Below are positions 17,066 to 24,662 of a stretch of 46,385 bases of DNA, piece after piece; positions within the stretch are counted from its first letter, which is position 1; each line of letters opens with the position of its first letter. The stretch is from Bacillota bacterium. Its GTDB lineage: Bacteria; Bacillota; Clostridia; Christensenellales; CAG-138. The stretch spans positions 1 through 46,385 of the forward strand of contig JAEWZS010000082.1 of assembly GCA_023458355.1 (NCBI GenBank), in the 5' to 3' direction. Under the pieces are notes generated by a model, which saw nothing but the letters and a program-made list of their open reading frames with translations, ran no database searches and was not told where the DNA came from. A program made the translations under genes and the position numbers.

Positions 17066-17902
17066 TTAGACCGTAGAAAGGTCCCAGGGCTCGTAAATTT
17101 TTGGCACGTCGTTGATGAGGCGCTTTGTGTATTCCGCCTTCGGGTGGAGTATCACTTCATCCGCAGTACCGGACTCCACAAACTTACCGCGCTCCATAAT
17201 ATACACGGAGTCAGAAATGTAGTAAGCAAGGCCAATGTCGTGTGTTATAAATATAATCGTCATGCCGATCTCATCGCGAAGCTGCAAAAGCATATCGAGT
17301 ATGGTTGCGCGCGAGCAGGCATCGATCATGGAAGTGGGCTCATCCGCTAAGAGGATTTTAGGCCGAAGCAAGAATACGCGCGCAATCATGAGGCGCTGCA
17401 TCTGTCCGCCCGACAGTTCAAACGGGTACTTATTGGTAAGCTCCGCAAACTTTAAGTTTACAAAGCAGCACGCCTCGGTCATCATCTCCACCTTTTTTTC
17501 GTAGGGAAGGTGACGGCCGCCGCGCATATGGATGCAATCCAACAGTACCGAGTCAATTTTATGAAAAACGTTATAGGACGAAAAAGGATCTTGGAATATG
17601 GCTTGTATGTTTTTCCAGTATTCCTTTCGTTTTGCCTGCGTGCTGATGTCGCGTTTTTTGCCTTGGAAATAGATATCACCCTCGGTGACGCTCGTAAGCC
17701 CCAAGAGCATTTTAGCAAGCGTTGTCTTACCCGAACCGCTTTCCCCTACGATGGAAATAAGCTCTCCCTCGCGGAAGCAAAAATTCACATGGTCAACTGC
17801 AAGGTTGCTTTTTTTACCTATGCCATAGACTTTCGTAACGCCTTCGCCGCTTAAGCAGAGCGGGCAACTTTCTACATCGATACGCTGTGCACACTTACTC
17901 AT
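17066..17902 (-). CDS. Opp-type ABC transporter ATP-binding protein (OppF-like)
   Basis: The 278-residue ATPase of the peptide/nickel-family importer has Walker A GESGSGKTT, a Q-loop (QAIFQDPF), the signature LSGGQMQR, Walker B ILLADEPTS and an H-loop (FITHD). The D-loop reads EPTSMIDACSR instead of the usual SALDVS, a variant that from memory is found in sugar-transporting Opp systems. The C-terminal oligopeptide-transporter Cys-rich extension is missing. The N-terminus has a CPLC pair of unknown meaning. It overlaps the OppD-like gene by 8 bp. With that partner it would energise uptake of oligosaccharides, as inferred from the glycosidase neighbours. Confidence 0.9.
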   Translation of the reverse strand: MSKCAQRIDVESCPLCLSGEGVTKVYGIGKKSNLAVDHVNFCFREGELISIVGESGSGKTTLAKMLLGLTSVTEGDIYFQGKKRDISTQAKRKEYWKNIQAIFQDPFSSYNVFHKIDSVLLDCIHMRGGRHLPYEKKVEMMTEACCFVNLKFAELTNKYPFELSGGQMQRLMIARVFLLRPKILLADEPTSMIDACSRATILDMLLQLRDEIGMTIIFITHDIGLAYYISDSVYIMERGKFVESGTADEVILHPKAEYTKRLINDVPKIYEPWDLSTV

Positions 17903-18902
17903 TCTCGTATACCTCCCTCAGCTTATCAACGCCAATGATGCAGCGGTAAGCCCGGCCGTCGCCAAATTGCGTATACGATATGTTCGATACCATGCATTCG
18001 GGCTTCACATACTTGCAGCGCTCTGCGAATCTGCACCCAAACGGCGGCTTTTTGAGGTTTGGAGGCGTGCCTGGTATTGCGGCGAGCTTTACATCGCGCG
18101 TACCCTCCTCGGGGACGATAATGGAGCCCATAAGCCCCTTGGAGTACGGGTGTATGGGATCAAACACCATTTCCTTGGCTGTGCCCTGCTCCACGATTTG
18201 CCCTGCGTACATCACCATGATATCGTCGGTAACATTATAAAGAAGCGGCAGCTCATGGGTGATGAATATCATGGACTTGATGAAGCCCTTTTCCATAAGG
18301 TCGCGCAGCATTTTAATGACCATCTTTTGGCTTGTTACGTCGAGTGCACTCGACGGTTCGTCGGCGATGAGTACCTTGGGTTTTAAGATGGTGGAAATGG
18401 CGATTACGGTGCGCTGCTTCATGCCGCCCGATAACTCCACAGGAAAGCGGTAAAGCACGCTCTCGGGAAGTCCGAGTACTTTGAAGCGATCCTTAGCGAG
18501 CTCCAATATTTCTTTTTTTGTGGTTTTCGGCTGGTGCGCAAGTATCACATCCTCCACAAAGTGGAGGATCTTGCGTGTGGGGTTGAGCGCATTCATGGCC
18601 GCCTGCGGTATATAGGCTATTTCCGTGCCGAGAACGGATTTGCGTACGTCGTCCGGTTTCATGGCGGTAATGATCTTACCGTCCACAATGATTTCACCTT
18701 TGATGTAATGGAGCGGTGCAAAATAGTAACCCATGAGGCTCAATGCAAGCGTCGATTTACCGCAGCCGCTCTCGCCCGCAATCCCAAGTGATTTACCCTC
18801 CTCGATTTTGAGGGAGACGCCGTCTACGGCATAGATGTCCTCGTGGAAGCGGGTGATGTATTTGGTGGAGAGGTCTTTTACCTCAAGTAGTACGTTTCCC
18901 AT
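17895..18902 (-). CDS. Opp-type ABC transporter ATP-binding protein (OppD-like)
   Basis: The 335-residue ATPase has Walker A GESGCGKST, a Q-loop (AYIPQAAMNALNPT), the signature LSGGMKQR, Walker B VLIADEPSSALD and an H-loop (FITHE). It carries the C-terminal oligo-HPY extension with the usual cysteines (CRFAERCKYVKPEC...YRC), which in this family can bind an Fe-S cluster. It sits 10 bp downstream of the permease gene and overlaps the OppF-like gene. Its role is to couple ATP hydrolysis to solute import. Confidence 0.92.
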   Translation of the reverse strand: MGNVLLEVKDLSTKYITRFHEDIYAVDGVSLKIEEGKSLGIAGESGCGKSTLALSLMGYYFAPLHYIKGEIIVDGKIITAMKPDDVRKSVLGTEIAYIPQAAMNALNPTRKILHFVEDVILAHQPKTTKKEILELAKDRFKVLGLPESVLYRFPVELSGGMKQRTVIAISTILKPKVLIADEPSSALDVTSQKMVIKMLRDLMEKGFIKSMIFITHELPLLYNVTDDIMVMYAGQIVEQGTAKEMVFDPIHPYSKGLMGSIIVPEEGTRDVKLAAIPGTPPNLKKPPFGCRFAERCKYVKPECMVSNISYTQFGDGRAYRCIIGVDKLREVYENE

Positions 18903-18912
18903 AACCGGCCTC

Positions 18913-20163
18913 CTAATCTCGAAGCGTTGGGTTGAACACCTGATCGAGTCCGGTATTCATAAGGTTTAAAGAGAAGCTTATAAGCGCGATTACGATTAAC
19001 GCAGGCAGATATGCCCACCAAGAGCCGTTGAGATGTGCTGTATAAAGCATTGCCCAGTTCATCATGATGCCGAGAGTTGGCTCAGCGGTTGTCTTGGACC
19101 CGAGGCCGATCATCGAAAGAGAGGCCTCGGCAAGAATCGCTGAGCTTATTTGCAGAATAAACGCCATCACCACATACGAGGCGATGTAGGGAAGAATATC
19201 CGTAAATATGATGCGCATAAGGCTGTGGCCTGAAATCTTCGACAGATTCACGTGTTCTCGGTTTCGAAGCGAAATAACCTGCGAACGTACGGAACGTGCC
19301 GTCCATACCCATGCAGTTACACCAATCACGATTGCAACGGTGGACGGACCGCGTTGATCCTGACTTATGCTATAGGAAATCAGCAGCAACAGCACAAAGT
19401 TTGGAATAACCGTGAACAGGTTGATGATGAACATGATAATGTCGTCGCAAAGGCCACCGACGTAGCCGGCAAGAAGCCCCAGCATGAGCCCGATAAAGGT
19501 TGCAATTGCGCCTGCGATAAGGCCGATACGGAGCGACGTGCCGGTAGCAGATACAAGCTCTTTGAGCACATCGCGCCCGAAACTCTCCGTACCGAGCGGC
19601 AGGACCTTCACGTTTGCGACATCCTTTGTGTTCACATAGTCCGTGTTGACGATGGTTTCATGTTCGATACTCTCGCCCGTTTCCTCATCGTATTCGGCTA
19701 TGATAAGCGTAGCTCCGCGCTTGGCACTCTCGAGGGAGTTGTTTAGGCGCATATAATAGTTTCTCAATGCCTTGGTCATGCCCGCAGGCCTTTGGGAGAC
19801 GTCATAATTTTGCCACCAAAGGGCGAGGAGCGTATCCGTATCCGAAGGATCGACATCCTCCACATAAATGCCGATCACCTTTAGATAATCAAGCATGGCG
19901 ACACGATCCTCTTCCTTGAGGATCTTATCAATACGTTTTTCATCGGCACCGCTTAGCTTTATGGTCACCTTCTCAGCGTCAACAGCATCGTATAAGGATA
20001 CATAAATGCCGGGCTTTAGGAAGGAGCCGAGGCCTATCATCTCAAGCGGGTCACCGGGGTTGATAAGCGGATACACAACAAGCGTAAGTAATAGCGCCGT
20101 CATAATGATAAAACCGACCAGGAATTTCGGGGAACGGAATGCCTGTTTATATGTGTTTTTCAT
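18913..20163 (-). CDS. Opp-type ABC transporter permease (OppC-like) with large extracytoplasmic insertion
   Basis: The 416-residue permease has one N-terminal membrane helix (about 14-34) and then about 150 hydrophilic residues before the family motif LGTESFGRDVLKEL (about 191 onward). Four or five further helices follow, with the EAA-type cytoplasmic loop (SKISGHSLMRIIFTDILP). Ordinary OppC proteins are near 300 residues, so the extra material is an extracytoplasmic domain that could contact the binding protein. It is followed by the OppD-like gene and preceded, 14 bp away, by the OppB-like gene. Confidence 0.9.
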   Translation of the reverse strand: MKNTYKQAFRSPKFLVGFIIMTALLLTLVVYPLINPGDPLEMIGLGSFLKPGIYVSLYDAVDAEKVTIKLSGADEKRIDKILKEEDRVAMLDYLKVIGIYVEDVDPSDTDTLLALWWQNYDVSQRPAGMTKALRNYYMRLNNSLESAKRGATLIIAEYDEETGESIEHETIVNTDYVNTKDVANVKVLPLGTESFGRDVLKELVSATGTSLRIGLIAGAIATFIGLMLGLLAGYVGGLCDDIIMFIINLFTVIPNFVLLLLISYSISQDQRGPSTVAIVIGVTAWVWTARSVRSQVISLRNREHVNLSKISGHSLMRIIFTDILPYIASYVVMAFILQISSAILAEASLSMIGLGSKTTAEPTLGIMMNWAMLYTAHLNGSWWAYLPALIVIALISFSLNLMNTGLDQVFNPTLRD

Positions 20164-20177
20164 AAATTCCGCCCTCC

Positions 20178-21182
20178 TTAATCAAATTGCGCTGCTTTAA
20201 CGCGCGGATCAATAAACCCGTAAATGATATCGATGGCAGTTGTAGCGAGAAGCACCATAATTGTGATAATAAGCGTTGTGGCGCTTAAAAGCGGATAGTC
20301 GTTCATGGTTACGGCACTTAGCATGGCAGAGCCTAAGCCCGGGTAACTGAACACGATTTCGGCGATAAGCGCGCCGCCGACCATCGTGCCTATGGAAAGC
20401 GCCAGCCCCGTCACCTGCGGCAGCATAGCGTTGCGGAACACATAACCAACGATTTTACGATCCTTGATGCCGAGGAAACGGCTGTATTTCACATAATCCG
20501 CGTTAAGCTCGTAAATAGACATGGAACGCATACCGATTGCCTGCCCGCCGATGGAAATCACAACGATCGACAAAAATGGCAGCCAGTAATGTTCCAGCAC
20601 GGATTTGATAAATTTCATGGAAAATTCAGGAATTAAATCGAAACCGTAGCCGCCGGATGTCGGCGCTACCTTAAGGCCTATGGCAAAAACCACCAACAAT
20701 ATAATAGCCATACCAAAGGCGGGTATGCCGCTAACGAGCAGGCATACGGGCATAATGAGCTTGTCGAAGCCTTTACGAATGTAAGCAGCAAGTGCGCCCA
20801 GGACATTGCCTACGATCCAGCCCACAATAATAGCCGGAAACTGCAAGGCGATTGTCCACCAAATAGAACTTGCGATGATATCAGAAACAGGACGCGGATA
20901 TTGGCTGAAAGATACGCCGAAATCGACTTTCAGCATGTTTTGGAAGTAGATAATTGCCTGCTCATACATTGGCTTATCGGTGCCGAATTTGCGAGCATAT
21001 TCTTCATAAATGTGCTTAGTGGCGTTCGCGTCGGATATGCCGCGTGCGGTCTTTGACATAATGACCGCCACAGGATCACCCGGCAGCAGTCGCGGCAGAA
21101 TAAAGTTAAGAAGCACCGCGATCACGAATGTAAGCACAAACCAAATCAGCTTCTTGCCGAAATATTTGCGATAACCTTTCAT
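20178..21182 (-). CDS. Opp-type ABC transporter permease (OppB-like)
   Basis: The 334-residue integral membrane permease shows the N-terminal helix with LPRLLPGDPV, SFSQYPRPVSDII before the second helix, and the EAA loop YSRFLGIKDRKIVGYVFRNAMLP, then GGALIAEIVFSYPGLG, all standard for OppB/DppB. ATG at 21182 is chosen because GGGGGTGA lies just upstream; the longer frame would enter the upstream hairpin. It pairs with the OppC-like protein to form the channel. A strong stem-loop separates it from the abundant binding-protein gene. Confidence 0.92.
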   Translation of the reverse strand: MKGYRKYFGKKLIWFVLTFVIAVLLNFILPRLLPGDPVAVIMSKTARGISDANATKHIYEEYARKFGTDKPMYEQAIIYFQNMLKVDFGVSFSQYPRPVSDIIASSIWWTIALQFPAIIVGWIVGNVLGALAAYIRKGFDKLIMPVCLLVSGIPAFGMAIILLVVFAIGLKVAPTSGGYGFDLIPEFSMKFIKSVLEHYWLPFLSIVVISIGGQAIGMRSMSIYELNADYVKYSRFLGIKDRKIVGYVFRNAMLPQVTGLALSIGTMVGGALIAEIVFSYPGLGSAMLSAVTMNDYPLLSATTLIITIMVLLATTAIDIIYGFIDPRVKAAQFD

Positions 21183-21201
21183 TGTTTCACCCCCGAATGA
21201 A

Positions 21202-21247
21202 GAAACAGCCATGTTTCTTACATGTATTGTCGAAACATGGCTGTTTC
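21202..21247 (-). terminator. Perfect 16-bp stem-loop between binding-protein and permease genes
   Basis: GAAACAGCCATGTTTC (21202-21217) pairs fully with GAAACATGGCTGTTTC (21232-21247) around a 14-nt loop. There is only a short TTC tail on the - strand, so it is more likely an mRNA 3'-end stabiliser or partial terminator than a full stop. Such elements commonly keep solute-binding-protein mRNA in excess over permease mRNA. Confidence 0.65.
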
Positions 21248-21260
21248 TCTTTCATACCTG

Positions 21261-23150
21261 TTAGCCTACAAGCTGAAGATCATAGAGAGCAGCGATGCCA
21301 TAACCATCGGTGCAATCCATCGGCGGGATGTTCCTGCCGTCGCCGGATTCGGGGTAGTTCGTCCAGACAGATTCGTTCACAGCGTGGAATTTGTCAGGGC
21401 GATACATGAGCGAGAACGAGGGTACGTCGGTGAGGTAAATCTCGACTGCTTCGGTGTAGTACGCCTTCAGCTGCGCGGGATCGCTCTCAAGAGGAATCAG
21501 CTTGACGAGCTCGTCAATGCGGGGGTTGGAGTAATGACCCCAGTTGCCGCTCCAGTTGTTTTCAACACCGTTGAACTCGGAGCTCATAAGCATACGCATA
21601 CGGCCCCAGGGCTGCGACGGGGTAGCGGAGTCGGTCCACATCATGAAGATGTCATAGTCGGACTGCGAAGCAGAGGTGACAACAGTCTGGTACACGCTCC
21701 ACTCGGGGAACTCGGTCACGATCTCAATGCCGATCTTTTCACCGGCAGCAGCTACGATTTCCATAGCAGCCTGCCAGTCGGTCCAGCCGTTCGGGCAGCA
21801 GGCATTGTAGGAAAGCTTCGTGCCGTCGATCTCGCGGTATCCGTCGCCGTCGGCATCCACGATACCCGCCGCCTCGAGAATCGCCTTGGCGCCTTCGATG
21901 TCATTGCCGGCCCACTGTAGGTTCTTGGCGGCGATGGCTGCTTTATCATACTGTGCCTGCTCACCATCGGTCGGATTCATGAGGGAACGCGGCACCTGTT
22001 GGAATGTCGGGCTCTGGCCGGTCATGGCGTTGGTGTTGATAGCATCATAATCTACCGCCATGGCAATGGCCTTACGTACGGCTGCGTTGTCAAGGCCGAA
22101 GGAGCTCATGTTAAACCAAGCTGTCGGCATATTGACGCAGACGCCATAGGGAGGTTCATCGAGATAAGTGGAGATGGGCAGACCGTCCTTCTCCCACATG
22201 TCCTGAATGTTGGAAATGAACTGCTGGCAAACGTCAACCTCGCCCGCAGCAAACGCCACCTGACCGGCGGGGTTATCGGCATAGATGCTATGGCAGAGGT
22301 ACTTCGGTACAGGCAGCTTGCCCCACATGGAGGCATCCTGTCCCCAGTAGTTGTCATCGCGAACGAACACGACCTTCTGGTCGTCGGAATAGAACTTGGT
22401 GTACGGGCCGGACCATACAACGTCGTCGCCGGGATCCTGCTTGATGGTGTCAGCGGTGTTGCGGGCTTCAAGGGTTTCAAGCCATGCTTTCTGGATGATG
22501 TAAGCCTGCACGATGAAGCATTCGAGCTGCAGGGGGTTCGTGGGCTTGCCCTCTTCATTAAGCGTGGAGGTGATGACAACGGTAGAAGCATCAGTCGCCT
22601 CTACGGACGCAATGTACGGGCCGTAGCCGGTGCCCATGGAGTTCGCATACTTAACGCCGCATGCCCAGGTATAAGCTACGTCATCGGCGGTGATGGGGGT
22701 GCCATCACTCCACTTCGCAGCAGCCTTGATTTTAACGGTCATCTGGGTCTTGTCGGCATTCCAGACGGGGTCGCCGTCCGCGATAAGCGGGGTCTTAGAG
22801 CCGTCAAGCATGTTGTACATGTACAGGGTCTCGAACATGACGATGCGGCTGCCGCCTGCCGAGTCAGCAAGCGCCATGGCGTTGTTGTTGTCGTTGCTCA
22901 GCGGGTTCCAGCCAACTACTGCGCCCCACTGCTGGCCTGCAAAATACAACGTCTCGTTACGGGGAAGTTCGCCGCCCGGCGTTACCACTTCTGCCGTGGG
23001 CTCGGTCGGCGCCTCGGATACGGGCGCCTCAGTCGCAGGTGCCTGCGTGGGCTCGGTCGTTGCGGTCGGCGTACAGGCTGTGAGCATAACGCCCATCACC
23101 ATGACAACCGCCAGAACGAGCGCCAGGAATTTCCAAGAGCGATTTTTCAT
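21261..23150 (-). CDS. Solute-binding lipoprotein, family 5 (peptide/oligosaccharide ABC transporter)
   Basis: The 629-residue extracellular binding protein has a lipoprotein signal peptide with lipobox LTAC (Cys26), then a low-complexity Thr/Pro/Glu-rich linker to about residue 60. The SBP family 5 body includes VKIKAAAKWSDGTPITADDVAYTW and GIVDADGDGYREIDG. ATG at 23150 follows GGAGGA. Family 5 proteins bind peptides, but several transport cello- or manno-oligosaccharides in bacteria such as Thermotoga. The GH3, GH94, GH1 and GH2 neighbours suggest beta-glucan or mannan oligosaccharides here. It is the first gene of the transporter operon and probably the most highly expressed. Confidence 0.92.
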   Translation of the reverse strand: MKNRSWKFLALVLAVVMVMGVMLTACTPTATTEPTQAPATEAPVSEAPTEPTAEVVTPGGELPRNETLYFAGQQWGAVVGWNPLSNDNNNAMALADSAGGSRIVMFETLYMYNMLDGSKTPLIADGDPVWNADKTQMTVKIKAAAKWSDGTPITADDVAYTWACGVKYANSMGTGYGPYIASVEATDASTVVITSTLNEEGKPTNPLQLECFIVQAYIIQKAWLETLEARNTADTIKQDPGDDVVWSGPYTKFYSDDQKVVFVRDDNYWGQDASMWGKLPVPKYLCHSIYADNPAGQVAFAAGEVDVCQQFISNIQDMWEKDGLPISTYLDEPPYGVCVNMPTAWFNMSSFGLDNAAVRKAIAMAVDYDAINTNAMTGQSPTFQQVPRSLMNPTDGEQAQYDKAAIAAKNLQWAGNDIEGAKAILEAAGIVDADGDGYREIDGTKLSYNACCPNGWTDWQAAMEIVAAAGEKIGIEIVTEFPEWSVYQTVVTSASQSDYDIFMMWTDSATPSQPWGRMRMLMSSEFNGVENNWSGNWGHYSNPRIDELVKLIPLESDPAQLKAYYTEAVEIYLTDVPSFSLMYRPDKFHAVNESVWTNYPESGDGRNIPPMDCTDGYGIAALYDLQLVG

Positions 23151-23180
23151 GTCTATTCCTCCTGTTTGATGTTTTATCGT

Positions 23181-23203
23181 TATGGCCGCGAGTGCGGTCC
23201 ATA
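23181..23203 (-). other. Inverted repeat in the leader of the binding-protein gene
   Basis: TATGGCCGC (23181-23189) and GCGGTCCATA (23194-23203) form a near-perfect hairpin with a 4-nt loop and one bulged base, about 30 bp before the ATG. No T run follows, so it is not a terminator. It could be an operator or an mRNA processing site in the 90-bp gap after lacI. Confidence 0.35.
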
Positions 23204-23240
23204 GCACAAAAGAAATCCGGGAAAGACTTGAACTTGAAAA

Positions 23241-24266
23241 TTAAAGTTGTTTAACCGTTTCCCCTTCGAGTACCGTGCCAGGTATGAACACATGCGAAGG
23301 TATATCACCCTTGGGGGATTTCATCGCTTGTACGAGCATCTGTGCGGCTACAATACCGAGCTTTTCTGTATCCTGTTTAAGGGTAGTCAACCTTGGGCGG
23401 AATACCTGTGAAAGGTAGATGCCGTCATAACCGACAACGCTTATATCGTCAGGGATTGTAAGCCCGTTGGCTTCAATTTCATTCATGCCGCCTATGAAGG
23501 CGAAATCGTCGGGATAGAGTATGCAGGTAGGTCTGTTGGAAAGCTGAAGAAGCTCGCGCGTTGCAGCTGCACTCGCGGGCGGTTCGTGGAATATCGCCTC
23601 TTTTATGTACTCGTCCGGCACATCAATTTTGAGCTCCTCGCAGGTCTTATAAAAGCTTGCAAGGCGGTATTTGGTGACTGCAACACTTTGCTGGCCGGTG
23701 ATGAATGCAATCTTTCTATGTCCTTTGTTGTAAATATGGTGAATCAAATCGTGCATGCACTGCACGTTGTCGGAGAGCACCGCACTTTTAAAGCTGTATA
23801 CATGATCGATGGTAACGATAGGAAGGTCGCTGTCCATAAGCTCCATGACTTGCGGATCCGAAAAATCGACACCGGCGACAAGCACACCGTCGCAGTTGCG
23901 GTAGCGGCAATGTTCGAGATATGTCATGGATGTGCCGCCGATGTTGCGTGTGATGAAAGTAAAATCGTAGCCGTTCGCTTCCGCCTCATGCTGGAAGCTG
24001 CCGATAACCTGCGCAAAAAACTCATGCGCAAGCCCGCCGATGAGGTTGCCGTGCTTGCCGCTTTCGGCCAGCAAAATGCCGATGTTAAAAGAGCGGTTGG
24101 TTTTCAGCGCTCGTGCTGCCGCATTGGGGAAGTATCCCATTTTTTTAGCAGTATCGCGTATACGCTTTGCGGTTTCGGCACCGATATCGGAGGCGTTGTT
24201 GAGCGCCTTGCTGACCGATGCGACAGATACGCCGCAGACTTCCGCAATTTGTTTAATGGTTGCCAT
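23241..24266 (-). CDS. LacI family transcriptional repressor
   Basis: The 341-residue regulator starts MATIKQIAEVCGVSVASVSKALNN, a textbook LacI-type helix-turn-helix with hinge helix NAAARALKTN. A periplasmic-binding-protein-like sensor domain follows (GILLAESG, DGVLVAGVDFSDP, IVTIDHVYS, GHRKIAFITG, DDISVVGYDG, RPRLTTLKQD). ATG at 24266 is chosen because GGGGA lies 8 nt upstream; the ATG 9 bp earlier is too close to it. It is transcribed from a consensus promoter with an operator-like site at the start point, so autoregulation is likely. The probable ligand is a beta-linked di- or oligosaccharide, inferred from the glycosidase and transporter neighbours. Confidence 0.95.
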   Translation of the reverse strand: MATIKQIAEVCGVSVASVSKALNNASDIGAETAKRIRDTAKKMGYFPNAAARALKTNRSFNIGILLAESGKHGNLIGGLAHEFFAQVIGSFQHEAEANGYDFTFITRNIGGTSMTYLEHCRYRNCDGVLVAGVDFSDPQVMELMDSDLPIVTIDHVYSFKSAVLSDNVQCMHDLIHHIYNKGHRKIAFITGQQSVAVTKYRLASFYKTCEELKIDVPDEYIKEAIFHEPPASAAATRELLQLSNRPTCILYPDDFAFIGGMNEIEANGLTIPDDISVVGYDGIYLSQVFRPRLTTLKQDTEKLGIVAAQMLVQAMKSPKGDIPSHVFIPGTVLEGETVKQL

Positions 24267-24318
24267 GGTAAACATCCCCGATTACATCAAAAATGCGGCT
24301 CACGCCGAAATATCCGCA

Positions 24319-24334
24319 GTAAAACGTTTTCGTG
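24319..24334. promoter_or_regulatory. Candidate LacI-family operator in the lacI leader
   Basis: GTAAAACGTTTTCGTG contains the palindromic core AAAACGTTTT and shares 12 identical bases (AAACGTTTTCGT) with the site at 24456-24471. It lies about 55 bp upstream of the repressor start codon. Confidence 0.6.
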
Positions 24335-24455
24335 AAAATTCCCGAATTTTTCCCATGTTTTTCGAATGTTACAAATGGTAATTTTAGCGATTGGACTTTA
24401 TAAAAACCTGACAGACCGAAAGGTCTCGAGGGAAAATGATTCTGCTTAATCTTAC

Positions 24456-24471
24456 TTAAACGTTTTCGTAA
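24456..24471. promoter_or_regulatory. Candidate LacI-family operator at the lacI transcription start
   Basis: TTAAACGTTTTCGTAA lies directly downstream of the - strand -10 box (24483-24488), where binding would block the start of transcription. It shares AAACGTTTTCGT with the site at 24319-24334. Confidence 0.7.
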
Positions 24472-24482
24472 TTGACACCTTT

Positions 24483-24511
24483 ATTATATTTTTGAAAACC
24501 GCGCTTGTCAA
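24483..24511 (-). promoter_or_regulatory. Consensus promoter for lacI
   Basis: On the - strand, TTGACA (24506-24511) and TATAAT (24483-24488) are separated by exactly 17 bp. Both hexamers are perfect matches to the sigma-A consensus. The expected start is near 24476, inside or next to the operator. Confidence 0.88.
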
Positions 24512-24573
24512 GTACATAGAATATATTTTTTCTTTTTTTTGTAAAAGTCTCCATACTACCGAGTACCGAGCCG

Positions 24574-24602
24574 TTGACAATAAACGTACGGAACCTTAGT
24601 AT
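24574..24602 (+). promoter_or_regulatory. Promoter for the GH2 gene
   Basis: TTGACA (24574-24579), a 17-bp spacer and TAGTAT (24597-24602) give a good sigma-A promoter about 60 bp before the beta-mannosidase ATG. It diverges from the lacI promoter. Confidence 0.75.
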
Positions 24603-24633
24603 GAAAGTATCGTCTGTCTATTTCTTCCACATC

Positions 24634-24649
24634 TACGAAAACGAATGAG
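24634..24649. promoter_or_regulatory. Candidate LacI-family operator in the GH2 leader
   Basis: TACGAAAACGAATGAG resembles the reverse complement of the 24456-24471 site (TACGAAAACGTTTAAG), differing mainly in the second half. It lies about 30 bp downstream of the GH2 promoter and just before the ribosome binding site, a suitable place for repression. Confidence 0.5.
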
Positions 24650-24662
24650 CAGGAGGGCTACT

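Noticed and set aside
21999..23204. 401-codon open frame antisense to the solute-binding lipoprotein gene
   Set aside because: It is a codon-bias shadow of a clearly real gene, has no family motifs and no ribosome binding site.
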